Part shown: piece by piece, positions 16,127-24,057 of the stretch
Numbering within the stretch: position 1 is the stretch's first letter
How the letters are laid out: every line of letters starts with the position of its first letter
Source of the DNA: CAVQCJ01 sp963771835
GTDB taxonomy: Bacteria > Actinomycetota > Actinomycetes > Prado026
DNA length: 64,000 nt
Assembly (NCBI GenBank): GCA_963771835.1
Contig: CAVYVA010000002.1
Location: 372,001 to 436,000 of the forward strand
Direction: 5' to 3'
The notes under the pieces: model-generated
Databases searched by the model: none
Seen by the model: only the letters and a program-made list of their open reading frames with translations
What the model was told of the DNA's origin: nothing
Position numbers and translations under genes: made by a program

Positions 16127-18295
16127 TCAGCCGGCGCCGACCGACCGCGCGAGCGAGCGCACCCGCTCGGAGGTCACCACGTCCTCGAGCAGGACCGGGC
16201 GGCCGTCCGGGCCGGACAGCGGCAGCTGCCAGTTGGGGTACTGGGTGCTGGTCCCCGGTTGGTTCTGCGCGCGCACGTCGCCCACCGCGTCGGTCAGCGC
16301 GACGCCGAGCAGCCGGGCCGGCGTCGCCGCCACGTACCGGTGCAGCGCCTCGACCGTCTCGCGCTCGTCCGCACCCTCGCGGAGCAGCCCGCGGGCGCGA
16401 AGCGCGTCCTGCCACGCCTCCTGGTCCACCCGGTCGCCGGCGCGTTCCTCGGCCTCCGGGCGCACCAGCAGACCCAGCTCGGACCGGATCCGCAGGTGCT
16501 CGCCGCGCAGGTACCCGGCGGTCGGCGGCAGGTCGTGCGTGGTCACCGACGCCAGGCACAGGCGGCGCCAGTGCTCGGGGGGCAACGGCTCGCCGGCCAG
16601 CCCTCGTTCGAACCACAGCACCGACGTCCCGAGGATCCCGCGTTCGCGGAGCACGTCGCGCACCCACGGTTCCACCGTGCCCAGGTCCTCGCCGATGACC
16701 ACGGCTCCGGCCCGGTGCGCCTCCAGGGCGAGGATCCCGACCAGCGCCTCGTGGTCGTAGCGGACGTAGGTCCCCGCCGACGGGTCGACACCGTCGGGGA
16801 CCCACCACAACCGGAACAGGCCGAGCACGTGGTCCATCCGCAGCCCGCCACCGTGCCGCAGGGCGGCGCGGAGCATGTCGCGGTACGGCGCGTAGCCGTC
16901 CTCGGCCAGCGCGTCCGGGCGCCAGGGCGGCTGGGACCAGGTCTGGCCCTGCTGGTTGAAGGCGTCCGGCGGGGCACCCACGCTGACCCCCTGGGCCAAC
17001 ACGTCGTGCAGCTCCCACGCGTCGAACCCCTCGCTGTGCACCCCGACGGCGAGATCGTGCACGACCCCGACGGTCATCCCGGCCTCGAGCGCGGCCCGTT
17101 GCGCACCGGCCAGCTGCTCGTCCAGCCACCACTGCGCGCGCACGTGCAGCTCCACCGACTCGGCCAGCCGCAGACGCTCGGCGGCCACCTCCGGACCGAG
17201 CGGGTCGCGCAGCGCCGCCGGCCACTGCGGCCACGGGACACCGCGGTCCTCGACCAGCGCGCACCACGTCGCGAAGTCGACCAGGGACGCCCCCGAGCGG
17301 CGGCGGAAGTCGGCGAGCGCCGCGGCGCGGCCGGGCGACAGCGGTACCCGGGCCAGCACGGCCAGGGCCGCCCGCTTGGCCACCCAGGCGGCGTCGCGGT
17401 CCAGCCGTGCGTCGGTGACGGTGGGCTCGCCGGCGCCGAGGGCGGTCGCCGCCCCCAGGCGGTCGAGCTCGGCCCGTCCCGCGGCATCGAGGTACGCCGC
17501 CTCCGGCACGTCCTGGATCCGCAGGTACAGCGGGCTCACGAACCGCCGGGTCGACGGCAGGTACGGCGACGGCTCCACCGGCAGGGACGGCGCGGCGGCG
17601 TGCAGTGGGTTCACCAGCACGAAGCCGGCCCCGAGCTCGTACCCGCTCCACGCGGCCAGGTCGGCCAGGTCACGCAGGTCGCCGACGCCCCACGACTGCC
17701 GGGACCGCACCGAGTAGAGCTGCGTGAGGAAGCCCCAGGCCCGCTCGTCGGGCAGCTGCGGCGGCTCCAGCCCGGCTGGGGTGACCACCAGGACGGCGCT
17801 GTCCGGCGCGGGCGCCCCCGGCCCGGCCGCGCCGCCGACCAGGGTGTGCCAGCCGAGCGGCAGGTCCTCCGGCAGCGCGAACGTCGCCTCGCCGACGAGC
17901 ACGCCGTCGATCTCCCGGGGCCGCACCCAGTGGTCCACCTGGACGAGGTCGTTGCGCACACCGCCGTCCTCGAGCCGGACGTACGCCCGGGCCGGCTCAC
18001 CGTCTGGGACGTGCACCCACACCCGGGCCGGCTCCCCGGCGCGCACGACCGTGCAGGCCGGGACCGTCCGCTCCCAGCGCTGCCGCCGCCGAGCGGCCAG
18101 CGCTTCTTCGGCCGCGTGCGGCGTGGACGCGTCCGCGCCGAGCGCGGCGAGCACGGCGACGACCGTGGCCACCGGGACGAAGGCCTCCCGGCCCTGCCAG
18201 TCCCAGAACTCCGTCGCGACGCCGAGCGCCGTGGCCAGCTCACGCACCGCCGGGTGCACCGCGGCGCCCGGGTCCGCGTCGGTCGAGGTCGTCAC
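16127..18295 (-). CDS. malQ: 4-alpha-glucanotransferase (amylomaltase)
   Basis: 722 residues, the long actinobacterial MalQ type (GH77). It transfers maltosyl units between alpha-1,4-glucans in glycogen and maltodextrin metabolism. Catalytic blocks: GGLRMDHVLGLFRLWW (nucleophile Asp), VVIGEDLGTVEP (acid/base Glu) and TTHDLPPTAGYL (transition-state Asp). The N-terminal 150 residues form the extra beta-rich domain of this subfamily. GTG 18295 overlaps the response-regulator stop as GTGA, so malQ is translationally coupled to a two-component system, which suggests that system senses a carbohydrate or envelope signal. Confidence 0.92.
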   Translation of the reverse strand: MTTSTDADPGAAVHPAVRELATALGVATEFWDWQGREAFVPVATVVAVLAALGADASTPHAAEEALAARRRQRWERTVPACTVVRAGEPARVWVHVPDGEPARAYVRLEDGGVRNDLVQVDHWVRPREIDGVLVGEATFALPEDLPLGWHTLVGGAAGPGAPAPDSAVLVVTPAGLEPPQLPDERAWGFLTQLYSVRSRQSWGVGDLRDLADLAAWSGYELGAGFVLVNPLHAAAPSLPVEPSPYLPSTRRFVSPLYLRIQDVPEAAYLDAAGRAELDRLGAATALGAGEPTVTDARLDRDAAWVAKRAALAVLARVPLSPGRAAALADFRRRSGASLVDFATWCALVEDRGVPWPQWPAALRDPLGPEVAAERLRLAESVELHVRAQWWLDEQLAGAQRAALEAGMTVGVVHDLAVGVHSEGFDAWELHDVLAQGVSVGAPPDAFNQQGQTWSQPPWRPDALAEDGYAPYRDMLRAALRHGGGLRMDHVLGLFRLWWVPDGVDPSAGTYVRYDHEALVGILALEAHRAGAVVIGEDLGTVEPWVRDVLRERGILGTSVLWFERGLAGEPLPPEHWRRLCLASVTTHDLPPTAGYLRGEHLRIRSELGLLVRPEAEERAGDRVDQEAWQDALRARGLLREGADERETVEALHRYVAATPARLLGVALTDAVGDVRAQNQPGTSTQYPNWQLPLSGPDGRPVLLEDVVTSERVRSLARSVGAG

Positions 18296-19011
18296 CGGCG
18301 GCTGGGGTCCGGCTCGGCCGTCGCGCCGGTCTCGAACCGGTACCCGAAACCCCGCAGCGTCGTCAGCCGGGACGCGTCGCCGCCGGCCGCGGCGATCTTG
18401 CGGCGCAGCGCCGAGACGTGCATGTCCAGCGTCTTCGTCGAGCCGTACCAGTGCGCGTCCCACACGTTGGTCATCAGCTCGTCCCGGCTCACCGCCTCGC
18501 CGGCGCGCCGGACCAGCTCGGCGAGCAGGTCGAACTCGCGCGGGCGCAGGTGCACGTCGGTGTCGTCGACCATGCACCGGCGGCCGGCGAAATCCACCGT
18601 CAGCCCGCCGAGCTGCACCGGCGCGGCCCGCTCGTCCGCGACCCCGCGGCGCAGGTGCGCACGCACCCGGGCGAGCAGCTCGGCCAGGCCGAACGGCTTG
18701 GTGACGTAGTCGTCGGCGCCGGCGTCCAGGCCGACGACGACGTCGACCTCGGCCGACCGCGCGGTCAGCATCACGATGACGGCCTGCGGCAGCCGCTCGC
18801 GCAGCCGGCGCGCCACCTCCACCCCGTCCAGGTCGGGCAGGCCGAGGTCGAGCAGCACCAGGTCCGGCGGCGGCGGCTCCAGCGACAGGTCGAGCGCCTG
18901 CGCGCCATCGGCGGCCGCCCGGACCTGGTACCCCTGGCCTTCCAGGGCTCTGGCGAGGGGCACCGAGATGGCAGCGTCGTCCTCCACCAGGAGGATCACC
19001 GGACCGGTCAC
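18292..19011 (-). CDS. OmpR/PhoB-family response regulator
   Basis: 239 residues. Receiver domain with acidic pair VEDD (10-12), phospho-acceptor Asp in LVLLDLGLPD (about 55), Thr in VMLTA and Lys in VTKPFG. The C-terminal winged helix shows LRPREFDLLAELVRRAGEAV, VWDAHWYGSTKTLDMHVSAL (recognition helix) and a GFGYRFE wing. GTG 19011 follows the kinase stop by 10 bp; its own stop overlaps malQ. A single kinase-regulator-malQ operon is implied. Confidence 0.93.
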   Translation of the reverse strand: MTGPVILLVEDDAAISVPLARALEGQGYQVRAAADGAQALDLSLEPPPPDLVLLDLGLPDLDGVEVARRLRERLPQAVIVMLTARSAEVDVVVGLDAGADDYVTKPFGLAELLARVRAHLRRGVADERAAPVQLGGLTVDFAGRRCMVDDTDVHLRPREFDLLAELVRRAGEAVSRDELMTNVWDAHWYGSTKTLDMHVSALRRKIAAAGGDASRLTTLRGFGYRFETGATAEPDPSRR

Positions 19012-19021
19012 GACTACGAGC

Positions 19022-20362
19022 CTAAGCAGGGGCCGGCTCGCGGGCGTGCCGCGGTTGCCACTCGGCCATCAGGAGGGTGAACCGGGTCCCGTTCCCCGGG
19101 CGGGCGGCCAGCAGCCGGGCCCCTTCGGCCTCCGCCAGCGACCGCGCCAGCGCGAGACCGATGCCGGTGCCCCTGGCGGCCGGCGAGCGGCGCCGGAAGA
19201 TCCCCTCGAGGTCGCCGTCCGGCAGCGAACCCTCGTCGTCCACCGCCACCGAGACGCCGGTGCCGCTGGGCTGAGCGGTGACCGTCACGGTGCCGCTGCC
19301 GTGCACGAGCGCGTTGTCGACCAGGACGTCGAGCACCTGCCGCAGCGCCGCCTCCGGGAACGCCGCCTGCGGCAGCGCGTCGCTCACGGCCAGGACCAGC
19401 GAGCGTCCCTGGCCGGCCAGCGGAGCGCGGTAGCGGTCGCGCAGGCTCTCCACGACCGGCCCCACCGACACCGGCTCGGAGGGCGCCGGCAGGTCGCGGG
19501 CCAGCTGCAGCAGGTCCTCGACGGTGCTCTCCAGCCGGTCGACCTGCGTCAACGCCTCGGCGGTGACGGTGTGCACCTCGGCCTCCGGGTCGACGGCCGC
19601 GCCCTCGAGCGTCAGCCGGAGCGCGGTGATCGGGGTCCGCAGCTGGTGCGACGCGTCGGCGCTGAACGCCCGCTCGCGCTGGAACCGGTCACCCAGCCGG
19701 CGCCCGGACTCCTCCAGCACCGCCCCCACCACGTCCACCTCCCGAACGCCCGTCCTGGGTACCTGGAGGCCGAACCCGCCGGCTCCTAGCGTGACCGCGC
19801 TCTCCGCGAGCTGCTCGAGGGGCGCCGACAGCCGCCTCGACAACCGCCCGGCCGCCCACCAGGCCAGCAGGAGGATGACCAGCGCCAGCGCGGCCATCAG
19901 GGTCCAGGCCCGCAGGTACCGCGCGGTCACCACCGAGCTCGGCACCGAGGCGCGGACGACCGCGACGGTCCCCTTGTCGTCGTCGGTGGGCACGAAGGTG
20001 GCCAGCTCGCCGTGCTCGCGGAAGGTCGCCTGGGCCCTGCTGGTGGCCACGCTGGCCGCCATTCCCGAGTGGGCGGGGCCGCTGCCGCTGATGCGGGACC
20101 CGGAAGCGTCGTAGACCGCCGTCCGCACGTCGGCGTCCAACGTCGCGGGCATCGCCTGGGCCTTGAGGATCTGGTTGTCGGGGATCTTCACGAGCACGTG
20201 CGAGGCGTCGCGCTCGAGACCCGACTCGGCCTGCTCGACGTAGGCGTTGCGGACCGCGTAGGCCAGCGGCAGGGCGAACACCAGCAGCGCCACCGCGGTC
20301 GCGACCAGGATCGCCGCGCGGAGCTGGCCGCGCAGCGGACGGTCGCGGCGGGTCCTGCTCAC
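19022..20362 (-). CDS. Membrane sensor histidine kinase
   Basis: 446 residues. Membrane segments at about 17-37 and 153-171 enclose a roughly 115-residue extracytoplasmic sensor. A HAMP-type linker (RLSRRLSAPLEQLAES) leads to the H-box ASHQLRTPITAL (His about 239), N-box VDNALVHGSG, and G-boxes VDDEGS and GTGIGLALARSL. The partner regulator follows after 10 bp. The GTG start at 20362 lies in the second copy of a 17-bp tandem duplication; the first copy supplies another GTG (20379) that opens a 6-codon ORF ending in a TGA overlapping the kinase GTG. Confidence 0.92.
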   Translation of the reverse strand: MSRTRRDRPLRGQLRAAILVATAVALLVFALPLAYAVRNAYVEQAESGLERDASHVLVKIPDNQILKAQAMPATLDADVRTAVYDASGSRISGSGPAHSGMAASVATSRAQATFREHGELATFVPTDDDKGTVAVVRASVPSSVVTARYLRAWTLMAALALVILLLAWWAAGRLSRRLSAPLEQLAESAVTLGAGGFGLQVPRTGVREVDVVGAVLEESGRRLGDRFQRERAFSADASHQLRTPITALRLTLEGAAVDPEAEVHTVTAEALTQVDRLESTVEDLLQLARDLPAPSEPVSVGPVVESLRDRYRAPLAGQGRSLVLAVSDALPQAAFPEAALRQVLDVLVDNALVHGSGTVTVTAQPSGTGVSVAVDDEGSLPDGDLEGIFRRRSPAARGTGIGLALARSLAEAEGARLLAARPGNGTRFTLLMAEWQPRHAREPAPA

Positions 20363-20383
20363 AGACGGGTCCTGCTCACAGAG
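20350..20383. repeat. 17-bp tandem duplication across the histidine-kinase start
   Basis: Two copies (20350-20366 and 20367-20383) of GGGTCCTGCTCACAGA plus one variable base. Read on the minus strand each carries GTGAGCAGGACCC. The upstream copy lies 8 nt after a TAGGCT -10 (20393-20388), so it looks like the original start, displaced by the duplication. Confidence 0.7.
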
Positions 20384-20390
20384 GGAGAGC

Positions 20391-20924
20391 CTACGGCGCC
20401 GCCGCCAGCGGGAGCGCCAGCTCAGACACCCCGTGCCCGACGAGGTAGCGGGTCCAGACCGGGTCGTGCCGGCCGCTGGCCAGGACCCGCCAGGCCGGCC
20501 CGGTCGGCTGGGCCGGGGCGAAGCGCAGCCGCCAGCCCAGGTCGGCCGGGGTCCGGTCCGCCTTGAGCCGGTTGCAGCGATGACAGGCGGCCACCACGTT
20601 GTCCCAGGTGTGGCGGCCGCCGCGGCTTCGCGGCACCACATGGTCGATGCTCGCCGCCGCGGAGCCGCAGTAGGCGCAGCGGCCGCCGTCCCGGGCGAAC
20701 ACGGCCCGGCGGGTGAGCGGCACCGCACCACGGTGCGGGATCTTCACGAAACGGTTGAGCCGGATCACCGCCGGCAGGGCCAGGACCTGGTCGACGGACC
20801 GGGCCACCCGGTCGGACTCCTCGAGCGCCGTCGCCTTGGCGGCCAGCACCAGCAGGAGGGCGCGCCGCTCCCCCACCACGCCGAGCGGCTCGTACGTGGC
20901 GTTGAGCACGAGCGTGTGAGCCAC
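20391..20924 (-). CDS. HNH endonuclease family protein
   Basis: 177 residues. N-terminal HTLVLNATYEPLGVV and RRALLLVLAAKATAL, then the HNH core: CAYCGSAAASIDHVVPRSRG, HTWDNVVAACHRCN and NRLKADRTP, with two CxxC zinc knuckles. This architecture is the stand-alone HNH nuclease found as a single gene in most actinobacteria, so it is probably housekeeping, not mobile. GTG 20924 is preceded by GACACT six bases upstream, and an inverted repeat lies over that promoter (20932-20947). Confidence 0.85.
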   Translation of the reverse strand: MAHTLVLNATYEPLGVVGERRALLLVLAAKATALEESDRVARSVDQVLALPAVIRLNRFVKIPHRGAVPLTRRAVFARDGGRCAYCGSAAASIDHVVPRSRGGRHTWDNVVAACHRCNRLKADRTPADLGWRLRFAPAQPTGPAWRVLASGRHDPVWTRYLVGHGVSELALPLAAAP

Positions 20925-20930
20925 GGACCA

Positions 20931-20947
20931 AGTGTCGGTGCCGACAC
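20931..20947. promoter_or_regulatory. Inverted repeat over the HNH gene promoter
   Basis: GTGTCGG (20932-20938), 2-nt spacer, CCGACAC (20941-20947). It overlaps GACACT (20936-20931 on the minus strand), the -10 candidate of the HNH gene. Candidate repressor site. Confidence 0.4.
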
Positions 20948-20997
20948 GGCGGGGCGCCAGCGGCATTCGCGCAGCGACCCCCATAAGGTGACGCGCC

Positions 20998-23103
20998 ATG
21001 ACCGTGGACCCAGCCCTGGCCCCGCGCCTGGACCTCGTCGAGGAGGTGTCCGGACAGCGCATCGCCGACCCGTACCGCTGGCTCGAGGACACCGCGGACG
21101 AGCGCACCGGACGCTGGGCGGCGGCACAGGAACAGCTGTTCGAGGCGGACCGCGCCCGGTGGCCGCTGCGAGCGGCCTTCCACGCCCGCCTGGGCGAGCT
21201 GCTCGCGGCCGGCATGGTCAGCGCCCCGGTCTGGCGCGGCGAGCGGCAGTTCCTCATGCGCCGGACCGCGGAGCAGGAGCACGCGGTGCTGCTCACCATC
21301 GACCCGGACGGGACCGAGCGGGTCCTGGTCGACCCGATGGCGCTGGACCCCGAAGGCCTTACCACGCTGGACGCGTGGCAGCCGTCGAAAGAGGGCGACC
21401 TGCTGGCGTACCAGGTGTCCGAGGGCGGCACCGAGGAGTCGGTGGTGCGGGTCGTGGACGTGGTCAGCGGCGAGCTGGTCGACGGTCCGATCGACCGCGC
21501 GCGGTACTCCCCGATCGCCTTCCTGCCCGGCGGGCGGGCGTACTACTACGTCCGCCGGCTGGCGCCGGACCAGGTACCCGCCGGCGAGGAGCAGTTCCAC
21601 CGCCGCGTCTGGCTGCACACCCTCGGGGCCGACCCCGACACCGACGTCCTGGTCTTCGGCGAGGGGCGCAAGGCCACCGAGTACTTCGGGGTGTCGGTCT
21701 CCAGGGACGGGCGCTGGCTGGTGGTGTCGGCGTCCGAGGGCACCGCGCCGCGCAACGACCTGTGGATCGCGGACCTGTCGGCGTCGTCCCCGACCGAGCC
21801 GGTGCTGCGCCCGGTCCAGGTCGACGTCGACGCGCAGACCGGGGTCGAGGTGGGACGCGACGGCCGGCTGTACGTCTTCACCGACCACGAGGCCCCGCGG
21901 GGACGGGTCTGCGTGACCGACCCCGAGCTGCCGACCGCCGAGCACTGGCAGGACCTGGTGCCCCAGGACCCGGTCGCCGTCCTGGACGGCTTCGCGGTGC
22001 TCGACGGCCCCAGGCTGGACCGCGGCGTGCTGCTGGCGTCCTGGACCCGGCACGCGGTCTCCGAGGTCACCGTCCACGACCTGGCCACCGGGGAGCGCAC
22101 CGGCACGGTGCCGTTGCCCGGCCTCGGCTCGGTGGGAGGGCTCATCGAGCGGCCGGAGGGCGGGCACGAGGCATGGTTCGGCTACACCGACCACGTGACG
22201 CCCTCGTCCGTGCAGCACTACGACGCGCGCACCGGCGAGGTGACGCTGTGGGCGACCGCGCCCGGCACGGTGGACGTCCCGGAGATCACCGCGGAGCAGG
22301 TCGAGTACACCTCGGCGGACGGCACCACCGTGCGCATGTTCGTGCTCGCCGGCGCCGCAGCGACCGGAGCGGACGGCGCCCCGGACCGGCCGCGTCCGAC
22401 CATCCTGTACGGGTACGGCGGGTTCGGGATCTCGCTGACCCCGGCGTACTCGGCCACGGTGCTGGCCTGGCTCGAGGCCGGCGGCGTCTACGCGATCGCC
22501 AACCTGCGCGGCGGCGGCGAGGAGGGCGAGGACTGGCACCGGGCCGGGATGCTCGACCGCAAGCAGAACGTGTACGAAGACCTGCACGCGGCCGCGCGAT
22601 GGCTGGTCGACCAGGGGTGGACCACGGCCGACCGGCTGTCGATCTCCGGCGGTTCGAACGGCGGCCTGCTGGTGGGGGTCGCACTCACCCAGCACCCCGA
22701 GCTCTTCGCCGCCGTCGTCTGCTCGGCCCCGCTGCTGGACATGGTCCGCTACGAGAAGTTCGGGCTGGGGGCGACCTGGAACGTCGAGTACGGCAGTGCC
22801 GACGTGCCCGCCGAGCTGGCGTGGCTGCTGGCGTACTCGCCCTACCACGCGGCCGAGCGGCCGGCGCCGTACCCGGCCGTGCTGTTCACCGTGTTCGACG
22901 GCGACTCCCGGGTCGACCCGCTGCACGCCAGGAAGATGTGCGCCGCCCTGCAGCACTCCACCACGTCCGGTCGCCCGGTCCTGCTGCGCGCCGAGAAGGA
23001 CGTCGGGCACGGCGCCAGGGCGGTGACCCGTGCCGTCGACCTGTCGGCCGACGCGCTGGCGTTCACGGCCACCTACACCGGACTGGACCCCGGTCCTGCC
23101 TAG
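20998..23103 (+). CDS. Prolyl oligopeptidase family serine peptidase (S9A)
   Basis: 701 residues, full length. The N-terminal beta-propeller starts with the family signature ADPYRWLEDT. The alpha/beta-hydrolase domain has nucleophile Ser in SISGGSNGGLLVG (about 552), Asp in FDGDSRVDPLHA (about 639) and His in DVGHGA (about 671). It cleaves short proline-containing peptides, probably in the cytoplasm since no signal peptide is seen. ATG 20998 follows TAAGGT (20984-20989) by 8 nt with no Shine-Dalgarno. Its TAG stop forms part of the promoter of mscS. Confidence 0.93.
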   Translation: MTVDPALAPRLDLVEEVSGQRIADPYRWLEDTADERTGRWAAAQEQLFEADRARWPLRAAFHARLGELLAAGMVSAPVWRGERQFLMRRTAEQEHAVLLTIDPDGTERVLVDPMALDPEGLTTLDAWQPSKEGDLLAYQVSEGGTEESVVRVVDVVSGELVDGPIDRARYSPIAFLPGGRAYYYVRRLAPDQVPAGEEQFHRRVWLHTLGADPDTDVLVFGEGRKATEYFGVSVSRDGRWLVVSASEGTAPRNDLWIADLSASSPTEPVLRPVQVDVDAQTGVEVGRDGRLYVFTDHEAPRGRVCVTDPELPTAEHWQDLVPQDPVAVLDGFAVLDGPRLDRGVLLASWTRHAVSEVTVHDLATGERTGTVPLPGLGSVGGLIERPEGGHEAWFGYTDHVTPSSVQHYDARTGEVTLWATAPGTVDVPEITAEQVEYTSADGTTVRMFVLAGAAATGADGAPDRPRPTILYGYGGFGISLTPAYSATVLAWLEAGGVYAIANLRGGGEEGEDWHRAGMLDRKQNVYEDLHAAARWLVDQGWTTADRLSISGGSNGGLLVGVALTQHPELFAAVVCSAPLLDMVRYEKFGLGATWNVEYGSADVPAELAWLLAYSPYHAAERPAPYPAVLFTVFDGDSRVDPLHARKMCAALQHSTTSGRPVLLRAEKDVGHGARAVTRAVDLSADALAFTATYTGLDPGPA

Positions 23104-23106
23104 GCT
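23101..23106 (+). promoter_or_regulatory. -10 TAGGCT built on the stop codon of the peptidase
   Basis: The TAG stop of the S9 peptidase (23101-23103) is the first half of TAGGCT, which ends 6 nt before GTG 23113. Confidence 0.5.
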
Positions 23107-23112
23107 GTGAGC

Positions 23113-24057
23113 GTGACCAGCGTGGTGCTCGCCGGGACGCGGCTGTCGAACCTGCTGAGCAACCACTGGGGCGTCCTGCTCGCCATCGTGACCATCGTCC
23201 TGGTCGCGCTGCTGCTGCGCTGGATCATCCGCGTCCTGGTCAACCGGGTGGTCCGCAGCTTCACCGACTCGGCCACCAAGAAGCGCGCCGAGCGCGGCCG
23301 CGTAGGGCGCGAGCGCGCGGAGACCACGCAGCTCGTGGTCGAGCGGACGACCGCGCGGGCCCGGACGCTGGGCCAGCTGCTCAAGAGCGTGACGACGTTC
23401 GTGGTCTTCGGGACGGCGGTCGTCCTCGTCCTCAACCTGCTCGGCGTGAATGTCGGTCCGATCCTGGCCAGCGCCGGGATCGCCGGGATCGCGATCGGTT
23501 TCGGGGCGCAGAGCCTGATCAAGGACTTCCTCACCGGCATCTTCATGATCTTCGAGGACCAGTACGGGGTCGGCGACCTCGTGGACACCGGCCAGGCCGC
23601 CGGCACCGTCGAGGACGTCGGCCTGCGCGTCACCAAGCTGCGCGACGACAACGGCGTCATCTGGTACGTGCCGAACGGGTCCATCGCCAGGGTCGGCAAC
23701 AAGTCGCAGGGCTGGGCCGTCGCGGACGTGCAGGTGCCGGTGCCGCCGACGTACGACCTGGACCGGGTGCAGGCCGTGCTCCGCCGGACCGCGACGCAGC
23801 TGGGTGACGAACCGCACTGGAGCCCGGACATCCTGGACGAACCGCCGGTCGTGTCGGTCGAGTCGATCACGCCCGAGGCGGTCCAGGTGCGGGTGCGGCT
23901 GCACACCAAGGCGACCCGTCAGGGCGCTGTCACCCGCGAGCTGCGCGTCCGGGTGAAGGAGAGCCTCGACGCTGCGGGGCTGTCCTACGCCAGGCCCCGG
24001 CAGCGGCCCGGTGGCGACGACCCGGGCGCACCGGATGGCGGGGCGGCCGGCGACTAG
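23113..24057 (+). CDS. mscS: Small-conductance mechanosensitive channel, MscS family
   Basis: 314 residues. Hydrophobic segments near 15-35 and 95-120, then the pore helix SAGIAGIAIGFGAQSLIKDF with the Gly/Ala pattern of MscS TM3, followed by GIFMIFEDQYGVGDLVD and the beta domain (VEDVGLRVTKLRDDNGVIWYVPNG). It releases osmolytes on hypo-osmotic shock. GTG 23113 is chosen because TAGGCT ends 6 nt upstream; GTG 23107 in the same frame would lie inside that spacer. The C-terminal 30 residues are Pro/Gly-rich. Convergent with the DUF1501 gene, overlapping by 4 bp. Confidence 0.9.
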   Translation: MTSVVLAGTRLSNLLSNHWGVLLAIVTIVLVALLLRWIIRVLVNRVVRSFTDSATKKRAERGRVGRERAETTQLVVERTTARARTLGQLLKSVTTFVVFGTAVVLVLNLLGVNVGPILASAGIAGIAIGFGAQSLIKDFLTGIFMIFEDQYGVGDLVDTGQAAGTVEDVGLRVTKLRDDNGVIWYVPNGSIARVGNKSQGWAVADVQVPVPPTYDLDRVQAVLRRTATQLGDEPHWSPDILDEPPVVSVESITPEAVQVRVRLHTKATRQGAVTRELRVRVKESLDAAGLSYARPRQRPGGDDPGAPDGGAAGD

